Shown piece after piece: positions 1-7,833 of a DNA stretch of 22,983 bases; the stretch's first letter is position 1; each line of letters opens with the position of its first letter. The DNA is from Chloroflexota bacterium (GTDB lineage: Bacteria > Chloroflexota > Anaerolineae > Promineifilales > Promineifilaceae). The notes under the pieces were generated by a model that was given only the letters and a program-made list of their open reading frames with translations, had not been told where the DNA came from and ran no database searches. The translations under genes and the position numbers were made by a program. The stretch covers positions 1-22,983 of the forward strand of contig QQUD01000856.1 in NCBI GenBank assembly GCA_008501785.1, written 5' to 3'.

Positions 1-7
1 CTCCCCT

Positions 8-54
8 ATTGTGCAAAATTTCACAATCTGGCATATTGTGCATTATTTCACAAT
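8..54. promoter_or_regulatory. Two tandem CRP/FNR-like operator dyads
   Basis: Two 20-bp dyads, ATTGTG-N8-CACAAT, lie at 8-27 and 35-54, 27 bp apart start to start. Their cores TGTGCAAAATTTCACA and TGTGCATTATTTCACA match the CRP-type layout TGTGA-N6-TCACA except for one base in the left half. Two copies on nearly the same face of the helix suggest a cooperative operator. The regulator and target are not in the window, so the CRP-family assignment is inference from the motif alone. Confidence 0.45.
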
Positions 55-263
55 CGAATGTCTACTGATAATGATCCAATAATTATGTGACCATTGTCAT
101 TGTATAAATTAGCTTCTTTGTGTGAGGGATATTATACCAATCAGGTTATCAAGGGACGTTATAATGCCCAGTGGCAATTTGCGCCACATGAACACATGAT
201 TGGTATTAGGGAGGGGCTTCCGCTCCAGATGGATCAACAATTAAACATAACAATCAACAATTA

Positions 264-319
264 ACGGCCGTTTCCATCCAAGCGATTGTGGAGATGCTGA
301 GTTGGTGGGAAACGGCCGT
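264..319. repeat. 48-bp-spaced ACGGCCGT palindrome pair (copy 1)
   Basis: ACGGCCGT lies at 264-271 and again at 312-319, an offset of exactly 48 bp. The 40-bp spacer starts TTCC and ends GGGAA. Its left half is C-rich and its right half G-rich. The pair sits downstream of the pentapeptide-repeat gene. Two more pairs with the same 48-bp offset are at 6364-6419 and 7767-7822. Confidence 0.75.
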
Positions 320-405
320 TGTGCAAGTTGTGCAGACAAAAATGGCATTGGGGAAGACAACAATGCTCCCATTGCAGGGAGATCGGTACAATTGGGGGAG
401 GGGGA

Positions 406-1161
406 TCAACGATTATCAGGGAACACAATAATTTCGCAGTTTTTAATCAACGTTTCCATTTGGCTGGCCCAAATTTTGATTCCTTGCAAATCCATTGTAC
501 GCAAATCAAATGAGGAAATATCGGCACCGCGTAAATCGGCTTGAGCAAATTTAGTGTAGCGTACTGTGGCACCGTTGAGACGGCTCCCCATCAAATTAGC
601 TTCTTGAAAATCGGCCTCATCAAGTTTGGCCCAGGTGAAATCATTTTCGCTGACCTCACATTTTGCTAATTTGGCACCGCGTAAGTCGGCGTACCGCAAA
701 TCGGATTTGACGATGCGGGCAGAGTGATTCATGTTTGCTCTAAAAAATTGGGTACCCATTGCTTTTGACTCTTGCAGCAGCAGGCGGGTGAGCTTGGCTC
801 CTTCAAAGTTGCAGCTAGAAATGTCGCAATTTTTGAATGAGGCGTGGGTTAGATTGGCTCGCAAAAAACGGCAGCCGGTGGATGTGTCTGCATCAAAAAA
901 TGCACAATTGTCAAAGGTGGCGTCTGTTAAATTTGCATCTAAGAAATCACAGTTTTTAAAGGATGTTGACGTACAGGTTAATCCTTCTAAATCTGCGTCT
1001 GTGAAATTTACATTGATAAAGGTGCAGTCGATGAAGGTCAGGTTATATGCGTTGGTTTGGGATAAATCTATGTGATGAATAATGCTGTTGCGACATATTT
1101 GGACAGTGTCCAAGGCGTCCCAAAAAGGTTTTGCTTGGGTAAATTCTTGATGTTGAGGCAT
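406..1161 (-). CDS. Pentapeptide-repeat protein
   Basis: This 251-aa protein is made almost wholly of pentapeptide repeats of the A(D/N)LxX or xCxF type from about residue 38 to 235, for example NVNFTDADLEGL, FKNCDFLDANL, SDLRYADLRGAKL and DEADFQEANLMGSRLNGA. Such repeats fold into a right-handed four-sided beta-helix. The N-terminus (EFTQAKPFWDALDTVQICRN) lies outside the helix, and the end (ETLIKNCEIIVFPDNR) probably caps it. There is no signal peptide or membrane segment, so it is likely cytoplasmic. Many asparagine-cysteine pairs recall the Qnr-like subgroup, but repeat composition alone does not show gyrase protection. ATG at 1159-1161 has no clear Shine-Dalgarno. A GH31 gene lies 163 bp upstream on the same strand. 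The exact role is unknown. Confidence 0.9.
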   Translation of the reverse strand: MPQHQEFTQAKPFWDALDTVQICRNSIIHHIDLSQTNAYNLTFIDCTFINVNFTDADLEGLTCTSTSFKNCDFLDANLTDATFDNCAFFDADTSTGCRFLRANLTHASFKNCDISSCNFEGAKLTRLLLQESKAMGTQFFRANMNHSARIVKSDLRYADLRGAKLAKCEVSENDFTWAKLDEADFQEANLMGSRLNGATVRYTKFAQADLRGADISSFDLRTMDLQGIKIWASQMETLIKNCEIIVFPDNR

Positions 1162-1297
1162 GTGTAAATTTTATATCAAGAACTTTGGCGTACCTAATTG
1201 AGAGTGTATGGGAAACGGCCGTTTTCCCCCTCCCATCTGTTGTTTACTCAAAACCGTTGTTGTCTATTCTCCAACGGACAGAAATGGCTCTCCCCAT

Positions 1298-1336
1298 TAA
1301 CAATCAACAATCAACAGTCAACAATCAACTGTTAAC
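1298..1336. repeat. Heptanucleotide tandem repeat (CAATCAA)n
   Basis: About five 7-bp units of CAATCAA/CAGTCAA/CTGTTAA run in tandem and enter the last codons and stop of the GH31 gene (stop at 1325-1327). Similar 7-bp units lie next to palindrome copies at about 235-262 and 14567-14597. They resemble the short tandemly repeated repeats of filamentous cyanobacteria in period and sequence. Their function is unknown. Confidence 0.7.
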
Positions 1337-3784
1337 GACCACCTCAACATGCTGCCGGTTCTGTTCATCCACCCAAGTTTTAATGATGGAGTTTGAAGCT
1401 GTGACATCGCGATGATCGCCTTCAGGAAGGATGAATTCAAACTTCTCATATGGTAACTTAAACCCTTGTCGTTCAAATGCAATATCCAAATGAACAGAGT
1501 CCGGCTGAGAGTCTACCGTCAACACAACCTCAGTGACTCCGCCCTGCTGGTAATCCAGGCTAAGGCCATCATCCTCGATCAGCGTGAACGAACCGCGACC
1601 CTGTTCAGGATGGGGAAACACATAAATCTGGCGCAAGTCATCGGGCTGTTCGCCAACATACCGCATCGCTTTGCCCAACGGCAAAAAACCACCCGCTGGC
1701 ACAAAGAGGGGGATTTGCTCTAGCGGCGCGTTAACTTGAATCGTTTTCCCACCGCTGTGCCACTCGCCGGAATGGAAATTGCACCATTGTCCATCATTGT
1801 CCTGTGCAATCTTTGGTAGATAAACCGCACGGCTCCGCGCTCCTTCCTCTAGCACGGACGCAACGAGCAAATTGGGGCCACACATAAAATCAAACGATTC
1901 AGTGTGACAGTTCGGATCATGCTGAAACTCGTAAACCATTGGGCGAATGATGGGGATGCCAGATTCAGCCGCTGCAAAAAAGAGGCTGTACAGGTACGGA
2001 ATAAGCCGGTAGCGAAACTTAAACAGCGAACGTAGCAAATCTTCAGTTTCTGGATACATCCACGGATTGGTATAGCTGGCGTCATCGTTCCACGAATGAA
2101 TGGTAAAACGAGGATGAAAGATGCCGTTTTGTACCCAACGCACCAACAGTTCTGGACCAGGCATGGGCCCCACCAATCCGCCTACATCGTGTCCGGTATT
2201 AGGGGCATTTGAAAGGCTCATCCCTAACCCCATCGGTATGTTGTAGCGCAGCGTGTGCCACGATGTTTCGTTGTCACCCGACCATGTTTGTGCAAAACGC
2301 TGAATGCCTATGCAACCGGAGCGACAGATGAGAAACGGCCGTTCATCAGGCAAAAATTCCTGTTGAGCCTCATAAGAAGATTGACTCATCAACAAGGAAA
2401 ACAGGGGGCGTATTAAGCCCGCCCGTATCGTCTCCCCAAATCCATGACAACGAGCATCATCATTCCACAACGTATACTCATTGTTGTCATTCCAGGTTAT
2501 ATCAATACCCTTGGCAAGTAAATTTTCCCCCACCTGCATTTTCCACCAGTCAAAAGTAGCTGGATTCGTAAAATCAAGAAAAGCCCCTTCACCACCCCAA
2601 AATATGTTGAGTTCTGGTTCATTAGTTTCTGTTGATTGAATGAATCCATTGAACAATTTTACATCATTGAATTGAGGGTGTGAGGTTAACAAAGCAGGCT
2701 TAATATTCGCTGCCACCTTGATCCCGGCTTGATGAAAGTAGTTACTCATTGCCTGCGGATTAGGGACCCGGCTTTTGTTCCAATTAAAGACAAAGCGTTG
2801 ATCATTTCGTACGTCGATGCCAGATTGTGTGCGTTCACTCTCCATGACGGTGTATCCGGATGACATTTGGTACACTGAGCAGGGTATATCGTGGGCGGCA
2901 TGGTCATCAACCAGCTTCTTCAACTGTTGCTGGGCATCGGGCATTTCGGTAGGCGACCAGGCAGAAGCTACATACCCCAGCGACCAGCGCGGGGGCAGAA
3001 TCATCCGACCGGTAAGTTTTGACAGCTTTTGCACCACATCCGCAACCGTAGGGCCGTAAATCATGTAGTAGTCAATATCGCCATCTTCGGCCTGATAGTA
3101 GCGAAACGGGTTGTAATAGTTATCTATTTCACAGCCCATATCGAAGGTCGTGGTCGAGAGATTATCATAGAGCAAGCCGTAGGCGATATTGAGTTCCGGA
3201 ACCAAAGTGATATAAAAAGGGAAATGTTTGTAGAGCGGGTCACTACTTTCGGCATTGTAGCCCATTGCGTCAACGTTGAACATACGCATTCGCCGCCCTT
3301 TTTTATCCAACAGGCCAGAACGTTCTCCAAAGCCAAAGTAATGCTCATCAGGGCGACGCTCCATGTAATGATAAACATCATTATTATGATGATCATATGG
3401 ATAAGCCCGACTTTGCAAATCGGCAGCAAAAACCTGGTTCTCTTCATTTGACCAAGTAATATGAAAATCACCTAAAGCAATTTGAAGCTGTAAATCATTG
3501 GTTTTAATGCTTACCCTGTCGTCAGTGGTGTCCATCTCAAATGGAGGCAAGGCAAACGGCGACAGATCGTCTCGAGAACGGCCACTTCGAGGCATATCAC
3601 CATCTTTCCCCACAATTATCCAGGTGCGGTTTAGACGTGACTGGTTCTCTGGGCGATGCTGTACGCGAATGCAGTCATCCGCCAAGACGCTGATTTGAAA
3701 CTGTTCACCCTGTTTCCCGGTGAATAACAACGAATTGCCTTGATGAGAAACCAAAGATACTCCGGTAGGATTAACAATACGCAT
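1325..3784 (-). CDS. Glycoside hydrolase family 31 (alpha-glucosidase/alpha-xylosidase-like)
   Basis: This 819-aa protein probably hydrolyses alpha-linked glycosides by a retaining mechanism. An N-terminal beta-sandwich (about 1-240) carries the conserved HYFGFGERSG segment (148-157). The (beta/alpha)8 barrel follows (about 260-600), then C-terminal beta domains. The expected nucleophile is Asp433 in WNDNNEY (classically WxDMNE). The acid/base is Asp504 in WSGDNETSW, and GHDVGG is at 531-536. The Met-to-Asn change after the nucleophile departs from the usual motif, so the substrate is not assigned. No signal peptide is seen, so it is likely cytoplasmic and would act on imported oligosaccharides. 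ATG at 3784 follows GGAG about 12 nt upstream. Residues 481-484 (ERPF) are encoded by one ACGGCCGT palindrome. No transporter or other sugar gene is adjacent. Confidence 0.93.
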   Translation of the reverse strand: MRIVNPTGVSLVSHQGNSLLFTGKQGEQFQISVLADDCIRVQHRPENQSRLNRTWIIVGKDGDMPRSGRSRDDLSPFALPPFEMDTTDDRVSIKTNDLQLQIALGDFHITWSNEENQVFAADLQSRAYPYDHHNNDVYHYMERRPDEHYFGFGERSGLLDKKGRRMRMFNVDAMGYNAESSDPLYKHFPFYITLVPELNIAYGLLYDNLSTTTFDMGCEIDNYYNPFRYYQAEDGDIDYYMIYGPTVADVVQKLSKLTGRMILPPRWSLGYVASAWSPTEMPDAQQQLKKLVDDHAAHDIPCSVYQMSSGYTVMESERTQSGIDVRNDQRFVFNWNKSRVPNPQAMSNYFHQAGIKVAANIKPALLTSHPQFNDVKLFNGFIQSTETNEPELNIFWGGEGAFLDFTNPATFDWWKMQVGENLLAKGIDITWNDNNEYTLWNDDARCHGFGETIRAGLIRPLFSLLMSQSSYEAQQEFLPDERPFLICRSGCIGIQRFAQTWSGDNETSWHTLRYNIPMGLGMSLSNAPNTGHDVGGLVGPMPGPELLVRWVQNGIFHPRFTIHSWNDDASYTNPWMYPETEDLLRSLFKFRYRLIPYLYSLFFAAAESGIPIIRPMVYEFQHDPNCHTESFDFMCGPNLLVASVLEEGARSRAVYLPKIAQDNDGQWCNFHSGEWHSGGKTIQVNAPLEQIPLFVPAGGFLPLGKAMRYVGEQPDDLRQIYVFPHPEQGRGSFTLIEDDGLSLDYQQGGVTEVVLTVDSQPDSVHLDIAFERQGFKLPYEKFEFILPEGDHRDVTASNSIIKTWVDEQNRQHVEVVVNS

Positions 3785-4295
3785 AGGCTGCTAAAATCTC
3801 CATAAATAAATCTAGTTGCCGCCTTGATTAAATGGTATCTCGCGCTCATATCATTTCAACCTGAAAATCGTTGGACAAAACGGCATTTATACTTCTTAGT
3901 GCTGCGTTGGAATGACAATTGCTGGTGGCAACTTAGTCGATATATAAAACAGGATTTAATTAATTACTGATGTCATGCAATCGCTCTGGAGACTAGTACC
4001 TCAACTTTATGATTTTGTAGGGTGAATTGGCAATTCGCCCAGAGTGGCGATTTATCAAATCGCCCTACATTTTTAGAAAGTTACGGTACTAGTACCTCAA
4101 CTTTATGATTTTGTAGGGTGAATTGGCAATTCGCCCAGAGTGGCGATTTATCAAATCGCCCTACATTTTTAGAAAGTTACGGTACTAGTACCTCAACTTT
4201 ATGATTTTGTAGGGTGAATTGGCAATTCGCCCAGAGTGGCGATTTATCAAATCGCCCTACATTTTTAGAAAGTTACGGTACTAGTATCACATTCA
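3785..4295. other. Spacer with a triple 96-bp tandem repeat
   Basis: The part next to the GH31 start (3785-3991) is AT-rich and presumably holds that gene's promoter; I could not pick a convincing -35/-10 pair. The rest is three identical 96-bp units, described separately. The short ORF at 4214-4396 is repeat translation and runs into the antisense of the next gene. Confidence 0.6.
3992..4286. repeat. Three identical 96-bp tandem copies of a palindromic MITE-like unit
   Basis: Copies lie at 3992-4087, 4088-4183 and 4184-4279, followed by a terminal ACTAGTA (4280-4286). The three copies look identical base for base. Each unit is a quasi-palindrome: ACTAGTACC-n2-AACTTT near the left end mirrors AAAGTT-n2-GGTACTAGT at the right. 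The inner arms begin GTAGGG and end CCCTAC around a short CAGAGT tip. A folded unit would give a stem of about 45 bp with some mismatches. ACTAGTA is shared at each junction. This fits a non-autonomous palindromic element amplified recently in tandem. No transposase is nearby. Confidence 0.9.
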
Positions 4296-6362
4296 TTACA
4301 CTGCTACACGTTCAACCTGGAACGGTGTGCTGTCTGGGTGTGGCGTTTCAAATTCTTGCGCGGCGAGATGACCGGAGAATATGGCTTGTGAAATGATGTG
4401 TGGTGCTTGGGCGTCGCCAATGACGCGCAGGGAGTTGAGTTTGCTATCTGCTAACGCTGGCTTGAGCTGTTGATACATCTCATCATTCGGCACCCGGTCT
4501 GTTACCAACAACACCCCATCCACAGAAAACTGTATTTTATTACCCGAAATTGTGTGTCCCACCGTAGCCGCATTTTCCAAAATGCGCGTCAACACGTGCT
4601 GTGTACACAACTTCACCCCCAGCTTCATCAGCCTTGCTTGAATGCGATCCTGCTCCAGCGTGTACTGCGACCAGTAAGCGACCAGCGGCGCAGGCGTTAC
4701 GTAGCTGACCTGGCACCCTTGCTGCACCAGCCGTTCAGCCAAGACGCTGCCCATGTAGTAATGATCGTCGTCGTAAAGCAAGATGTGGCCGGTGGGGAAA
4801 CGCTTGTGCTGAGCATTGCCGAAGTAGCCGTTCATCACGTCATCTGGCGTTAATACATGCGGCAAATTGAAACCGGGAATCGGTTGGCGAATGGTGCGCC
4901 CCAGGCCATCGCCCCGCCACGCCGCGCCAGTGGCAATCATCACATTAGGAATGCCTGCTTCCAGAATGTCCTCGGCCGTCATGGGGCTACCAGGGTAGAG
5001 CGACACATTGGGCAGCTTCTCGATTTGCATCAGCCGCCATTCGATCACGCGCCGCCATTCCTGCAATCCGGGCAGCGCCGATTCGCGCAAAACACGCCCA
5101 CCGAGTTCTTGTCGCATTTCTACCAGTTCTACCTGGTAGCCACGTTCGCCCAACGTCCGCGCACATTCCAACCCAGCCGGGCCACCACCAACGACTAGCA
5201 CTTGCTGTTCGCTTGTTCGCGGCGCAAGCCGTTCGGGATGCCAATTGCGTCGCCACTCTTCGCCCATCGTTGGATTTTGGGTGCAGCGAATCGGGATGCC
5301 CAAATTGTCGGCACTGACGCAAATATTGCAGCCAATGCATTCGCGTATGTCTTCGAAGCGCTCTTCTTTGATTTTGCGGGGCAGGAAGGGGTCGGCAATG
5401 GAGGGACGGGCCGAGCCGATGAGATCGACGATGTTTTGGGTTACGGCCGTTACCATCGCATCGGCCGACGTATAGCGACTCACGCCCACCACCGGCTTAC
5501 TCGTCACGCTTTTGACAAACCGGATGTACGGCTCCTGATACCCTTCCTTTTCAAATCGCGACGTTGCTGAATCATTGCGCCAATCGCTGACGTTCACATC
5601 CCACAAATCAGGCAGTTCTGCCAGCATTTCCACGATTTCTTTGCCCTCTTCATGGCTGGTGATGCCTTGTTCGCCTAGCAGTTCATCCACAGCCAACCGC
5701 ACGGCAACGGCGCAGGTGTCGCCGACGGCATCTTTGGTATCTTCAATGATTTCACGGAAAAAGCGGACGCGATTTTCTAAACTGCCGCCATATTCATCAG
5801 TGCGATCGTTGTAGCGTTGTGCCAGCAGGTGCATTGCCAACGCCAAATTATGGCCTGCATAACAATAAATGATGTCAAACCCGGCTTGTTTGGCACGAAT
5901 TGCCGCATTGCGATGCCAGCGGCGAACGTTGCGCAAATCTTCTTTGTCGAGGCGTCGCGTTTGGCCGGGGTGGTAGCCGGATAGACCAACTGAACTCGGA
6001 TTCAGACTAGGAACCCGAGAAAAGTAGTTGAACGCATTGTGTCCACCATAAGTCAATTCGATACCGGCCAACGCACCGTGCTTGTGCACCGCATCTGCCA
6101 TTAGTGCCAGCGCGGGAATGTCGGCATCATCCCACAGCCGCCCCTCGATGCTGGGAGCCAGATCGGTGCTGTGGTGAATCTCAACTTCTTCGGTGCAGAC
6201 CACACCCCAGCCGCCTTCAGCCTTGATTTCACGCATGCGGGCCAGTGCGCGGGGCATCCGGTAGCCCATGCCGTTGCAGTGGGGTACTTGAAAAAAGCGA
6301 TTGGGAGCCACAACGGGGCCAATTTGTACGGGTTGAAAGAGAATGTCGAATCTGTTGGTCAT
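4296..6362 (-). CDS. Trimethylamine/histamine dehydrogenase-family FMN/4Fe-4S oxidoreductase
   Basis: This 688-aa protein matches the trimethylamine dehydrogenase layout along its length: an Old-Yellow-Enzyme FMN barrel (about 1-340), a 4Fe-4S site, and a C-terminal dinucleotide-binding module (about 385-680). Cys29 in QVPHCNG aligns with the cysteine that holds 6-S-cysteinyl-FMN. Catalytic His171 and Asp264 appear conserved. Cluster cysteines are 342, 345, 348 and 360 (CIGCNIC-x11-C). GGGPAG is at 392-397. By motif alignment, two of the three aromatic substrate-bowl residues are replaced: Tyr60 by Glu59 and Trp355 by Asp352. As I recall, histamine dehydrogenase carries Gln and Asp there. Trimethylamine is therefore unlikely, and a cationic or primary amine is more plausible. 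AGGAGG lies upstream of ATG 6362, with an ACGGCCGT palindrome between the two. Confidence 0.9.
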   Translation of the reverse strand: MTNRFDILFQPVQIGPVVAPNRFFQVPHCNGMGYRMPRALARMREIKAEGGWGVVCTEEVEIHHSTDLAPSIEGRLWDDADIPALALMADAVHKHGALAGIELTYGGHNAFNYFSRVPSLNPSSVGLSGYHPGQTRRLDKEDLRNVRRWHRNAAIRAKQAGFDIIYCYAGHNLALAMHLLAQRYNDRTDEYGGSLENRVRFFREIIEDTKDAVGDTCAVAVRLAVDELLGEQGITSHEEGKEIVEMLAELPDLWDVNVSDWRNDSATSRFEKEGYQEPYIRFVKSVTSKPVVGVSRYTSADAMVTAVTQNIVDLIGSARPSIADPFLPRKIKEERFEDIRECIGCNICVSADNLGIPIRCTQNPTMGEEWRRNWHPERLAPRTSEQQVLVVGGGPAGLECARTLGERGYQVELVEMRQELGGRVLRESALPGLQEWRRVIEWRLMQIEKLPNVSLYPGSPMTAEDILEAGIPNVMIATGAAWRGDGLGRTIRQPIPGFNLPHVLTPDDVMNGYFGNAQHKRFPTGHILLYDDDHYYMGSVLAERLVQQGCQVSYVTPAPLVAYWSQYTLEQDRIQARLMKLGVKLCTQHVLTRILENAATVGHTISGNKIQFSVDGVLLVTDRVPNDEMYQQLKPALADSKLNSLRVIGDAQAPHIISQAIFSGHLAAQEFETPHPDSTPFQVERVAV

Positions 6363-6363
6363 A

Positions 6364-6419
6364 ACGGCCGTTTCCTCCTGTCACAATAATGTGGAAATTT
6401 AGCATTGAGAAACGGCCGT
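6364..6419. repeat. 48-bp-spaced ACGGCCGT palindrome pair (copy 2) in the leader of the amine-dehydrogenase-like gene
   Basis: Cores are at 6364-6371 and 6412-6419, offset exactly 48 bp. The first lies between the Shine-Dalgarno (AGGAGG in the - strand, about 6373-6378) and the start codon at 6360-6362. A hairpin or bound protein here would sit on the ribosome-binding region. Its spacer shares the ending AATTT-n-GCATTG-n-GAA with copy 3. Confidence 0.75.
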
Positions 6420-6575
6420 GTCAAAACAAAGTCGTAATCCATAATCAGGTTGTGTTTGACCTGCCATTTTTCTAGGGTTAACAGTTGATCGTGGTTTTTC
6501 AATAAATTTCGTGAAATGAAGGAGCTTTCCCAAAAAACAAAAAGCATATTTCAAAAAGTTTGGTATTGGTGTATG

Positions 6576-6603
6576 TTGATTGATATGCATGAAATCGTAT
6601 TAA
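6576..6603 (+). promoter_or_regulatory. Candidate sigma70-type promoter for the LamG gene
   Basis: TTGATT (6576-6581), a 16-bp spacer and TATTAA (6598-6603) lie 55 bp before the ATG at 6659. Both boxes are imperfect and the region is AT-rich, so a chance match is possible. The rest of spacer 6363-6658 holds the palindrome pair and no gene that I can support. Confidence 0.3.
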
Positions 6604-6658
6604 TAAATCTTTAGGGAGATTGTTACTTATTCAAAGACAAGGATTATAGGTTACTTAA

Positions 6659-7738
6659 ATGCACCTCGAAAAAAATAATAAACTATCTGAAAGAGCTGTT
6701 TTTTGGATAATTATTATGGCAGCAATCATAGTTGCTATCGTAATAAAAAGCTTATTGGAATTCAATGAATTTCAAGATAGAGAAACTAAAGCGACTTTGG
6801 CAGCAATACCTACCATGACTGCCGAATCTCTAGAATTTCTGTATCAAAAAGGACTTGGATATATAAACATAAAGCGATGGCAAGAGGCAAAGACGGCAAT
6901 GGAAGGTGTTTTTGAAATAGATCCAAATTACATTGATGTACAGGCTAAGTTGATAGAAATTGATACACAGATTGCTAACTCACATACGCCTACGGCAATA
7001 CCATCTTCAACATCTACACCAACTCCATCTACACCAACTCCGTCTGACATACAAATATCATCAAATGATCCAACAGATGGTTTTGTTGCGTATTACCCAT
7101 TCAATGGAAATGCTAATGATGAGGGTGGTGAGGGAAATGATGGTTTTGAATTTGGTGGAATTGAGTATGTGGAAGGGGTAGTGGCAGAAGCCGCATTTTT
7201 TGATGGTAGTAATGATTTTATTGATCTTCCAGATAGCTTTTTTGCTGAAATTACAGTATCAGCCTTTGTTCGATACGACAGAGATTATGTTCCTCCAAAT
7301 GATAAGGGATACAAATATGTAGCTATTGTTGATGGATGGAAAGACAGGGAGAATTTCAGATTAGGGATCCAGGAAGAATACGGCCAGATTATGTTCTCAG
7401 CAGGCTTTCACGATTATTTCGATCATATCTCTGCTTACGAAGAGATTCATGTAAATTCAAATACTGTTCTAGGCAGTGGAGATATGTACCATGCGGCCAT
7501 GACATTTGATGGAATCATACTAAAACTGTATGTCAATGGAATTTTGGAAAACCAAATAACTGTGAATAAAAATCGTACTTATACCGGTACACTTACGTCA
7601 AATGCACCAGATATTAGACTTGGGGTATCCAGAAGAAACACAGGGTGGTTCTATGGCGTTGTTGATGAAGTAAGGTTGTACAACGAAGCGCTATCCCCCG
7701 AAGAGATTTTTGCTCTGTATGAAGAAGCCATGCAATAG
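6659..7738 (+). CDS. Membrane-anchored LamG/concanavalin A-like protein with TPR-like stalk
   Basis: This 359-aa protein starts with a short basic cytoplasmic tail and one membrane segment (about 14-34, WIIIMAAIIVAIVIKSLLEF), which probably leaves the rest outside. Residues about 58-105 look like one TPR hairpin (EFLYQKGLGYINIKRWQEA...). A Ser/Thr/Pro linker (about 110-133) leads to a LamG_3-type jellyroll (about 140-358). This has the typical opening VAYYPFNGNANDEGGEGNDG, the FDGSNDFIDLP strand and the ending VDEVRLYNEALSPEEI. Such domains usually bind carbohydrate or surface ligands; the ligand here is unknown. The gene is clearly more AT-rich than its neighbours and holds no ACGGCCGT copy, which suggests later arrival. 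The upstream AGG at 6648-6650 is a weak ribosome site. Confidence 0.85.
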   Translation: MHLEKNNKLSERAVFWIIIMAAIIVAIVIKSLLEFNEFQDRETKATLAAIPTMTAESLEFLYQKGLGYINIKRWQEAKTAMEGVFEIDPNYIDVQAKLIEIDTQIANSHTPTAIPSSTSTPTPSTPTPSDIQISSNDPTDGFVAYYPFNGNANDEGGEGNDGFEFGGIEYVEGVVAEAAFFDGSNDFIDLPDSFFAEITVSAFVRYDRDYVPPNDKGYKYVAIVDGWKDRENFRLGIQEEYGQIMFSAGFHDYFDHISAYEEIHVNSNTVLGSGDMYHAAMTFDGIILKLYVNGILENQITVNKNRTYTGTLTSNAPDIRLGVSRRNTGWFYGVVDEVRLYNEALSPEEIFALYEEAMQ

Positions 7739-7766
7739 GCTAATTTTTGCCAACGATTGAAAATAA

Positions 7767-7822
7767 ACGGCCGTTTCCTTCAACTAAAAATGACGGCAAT
7801 TTTCGCATTGGGAAACGGCCGT
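7767..7822. repeat. 48-bp-spaced ACGGCCGT palindrome pair (copy 3) between convergent genes
   Basis: Cores lie at 7767-7774 and 7815-7822, offset 48 bp, and nearly fill the 95-bp gap between the stops of the LamG gene and the following - strand gene. The spacer ends GCATTGGGAA, like copy 2 (GCATTGAGAA). It could act as a two-way terminator, but there is no T-run of the usual kind. Confidence 0.75.
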
Positions 7823-7833
7823 TTTCAATTTTG

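Larger units (their letters stand above)
1..405. other. Non-coding left edge with operator-like dyads and repeats
   Basis: No convincing gene is seen here. From left to right it holds two tandem CRP-like dyads (8-27 and 35-54), a 10-bp inverted repeat ATACCAATCA/TGATTGGTAT (134-143 and 197-206), a short run of 7-bp AACAATC-type repeats (about 235-262), and a 48-bp-spaced pair of ACGGCCGT palindromes (264-319). The small ORFs at 302-544 and 319-513 run through the palindrome pair and have no recognisable domain. The gene served by the dyads probably lies left of the window. Confidence 0.6.

Noticed and set aside
134..206. Small MITE bounded by ATACCAATCA/TGATTGGTAT
   Set aside because: Only 10-bp arms with unrelated interior, and no second copy in the window; chance cannot be excluded.
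302..544. 80-aa ORF at the left edge
   Set aside because: It begins in the palindrome pair and ends antisense to the pentapeptide gene; the NGR stretch is simply the palindrome in translation.
406..1161. Quinolone-resistance (Qnr/MfpA) gene
   Set aside because: Only generic pentapeptide repeats are visible; nothing specific to gyrase-protecting members can be recognised.
3992..4286. CRISPR array
   Set aside because: The 96-bp units abut directly with no variable spacers, and no cas gene is present.
7767..7822. Classical rho-independent terminator from the palindrome pair
   Set aside because: ACGGCCGT has no loop and no T-run of the usual type follows; a terminator role remains possible but is not supported.
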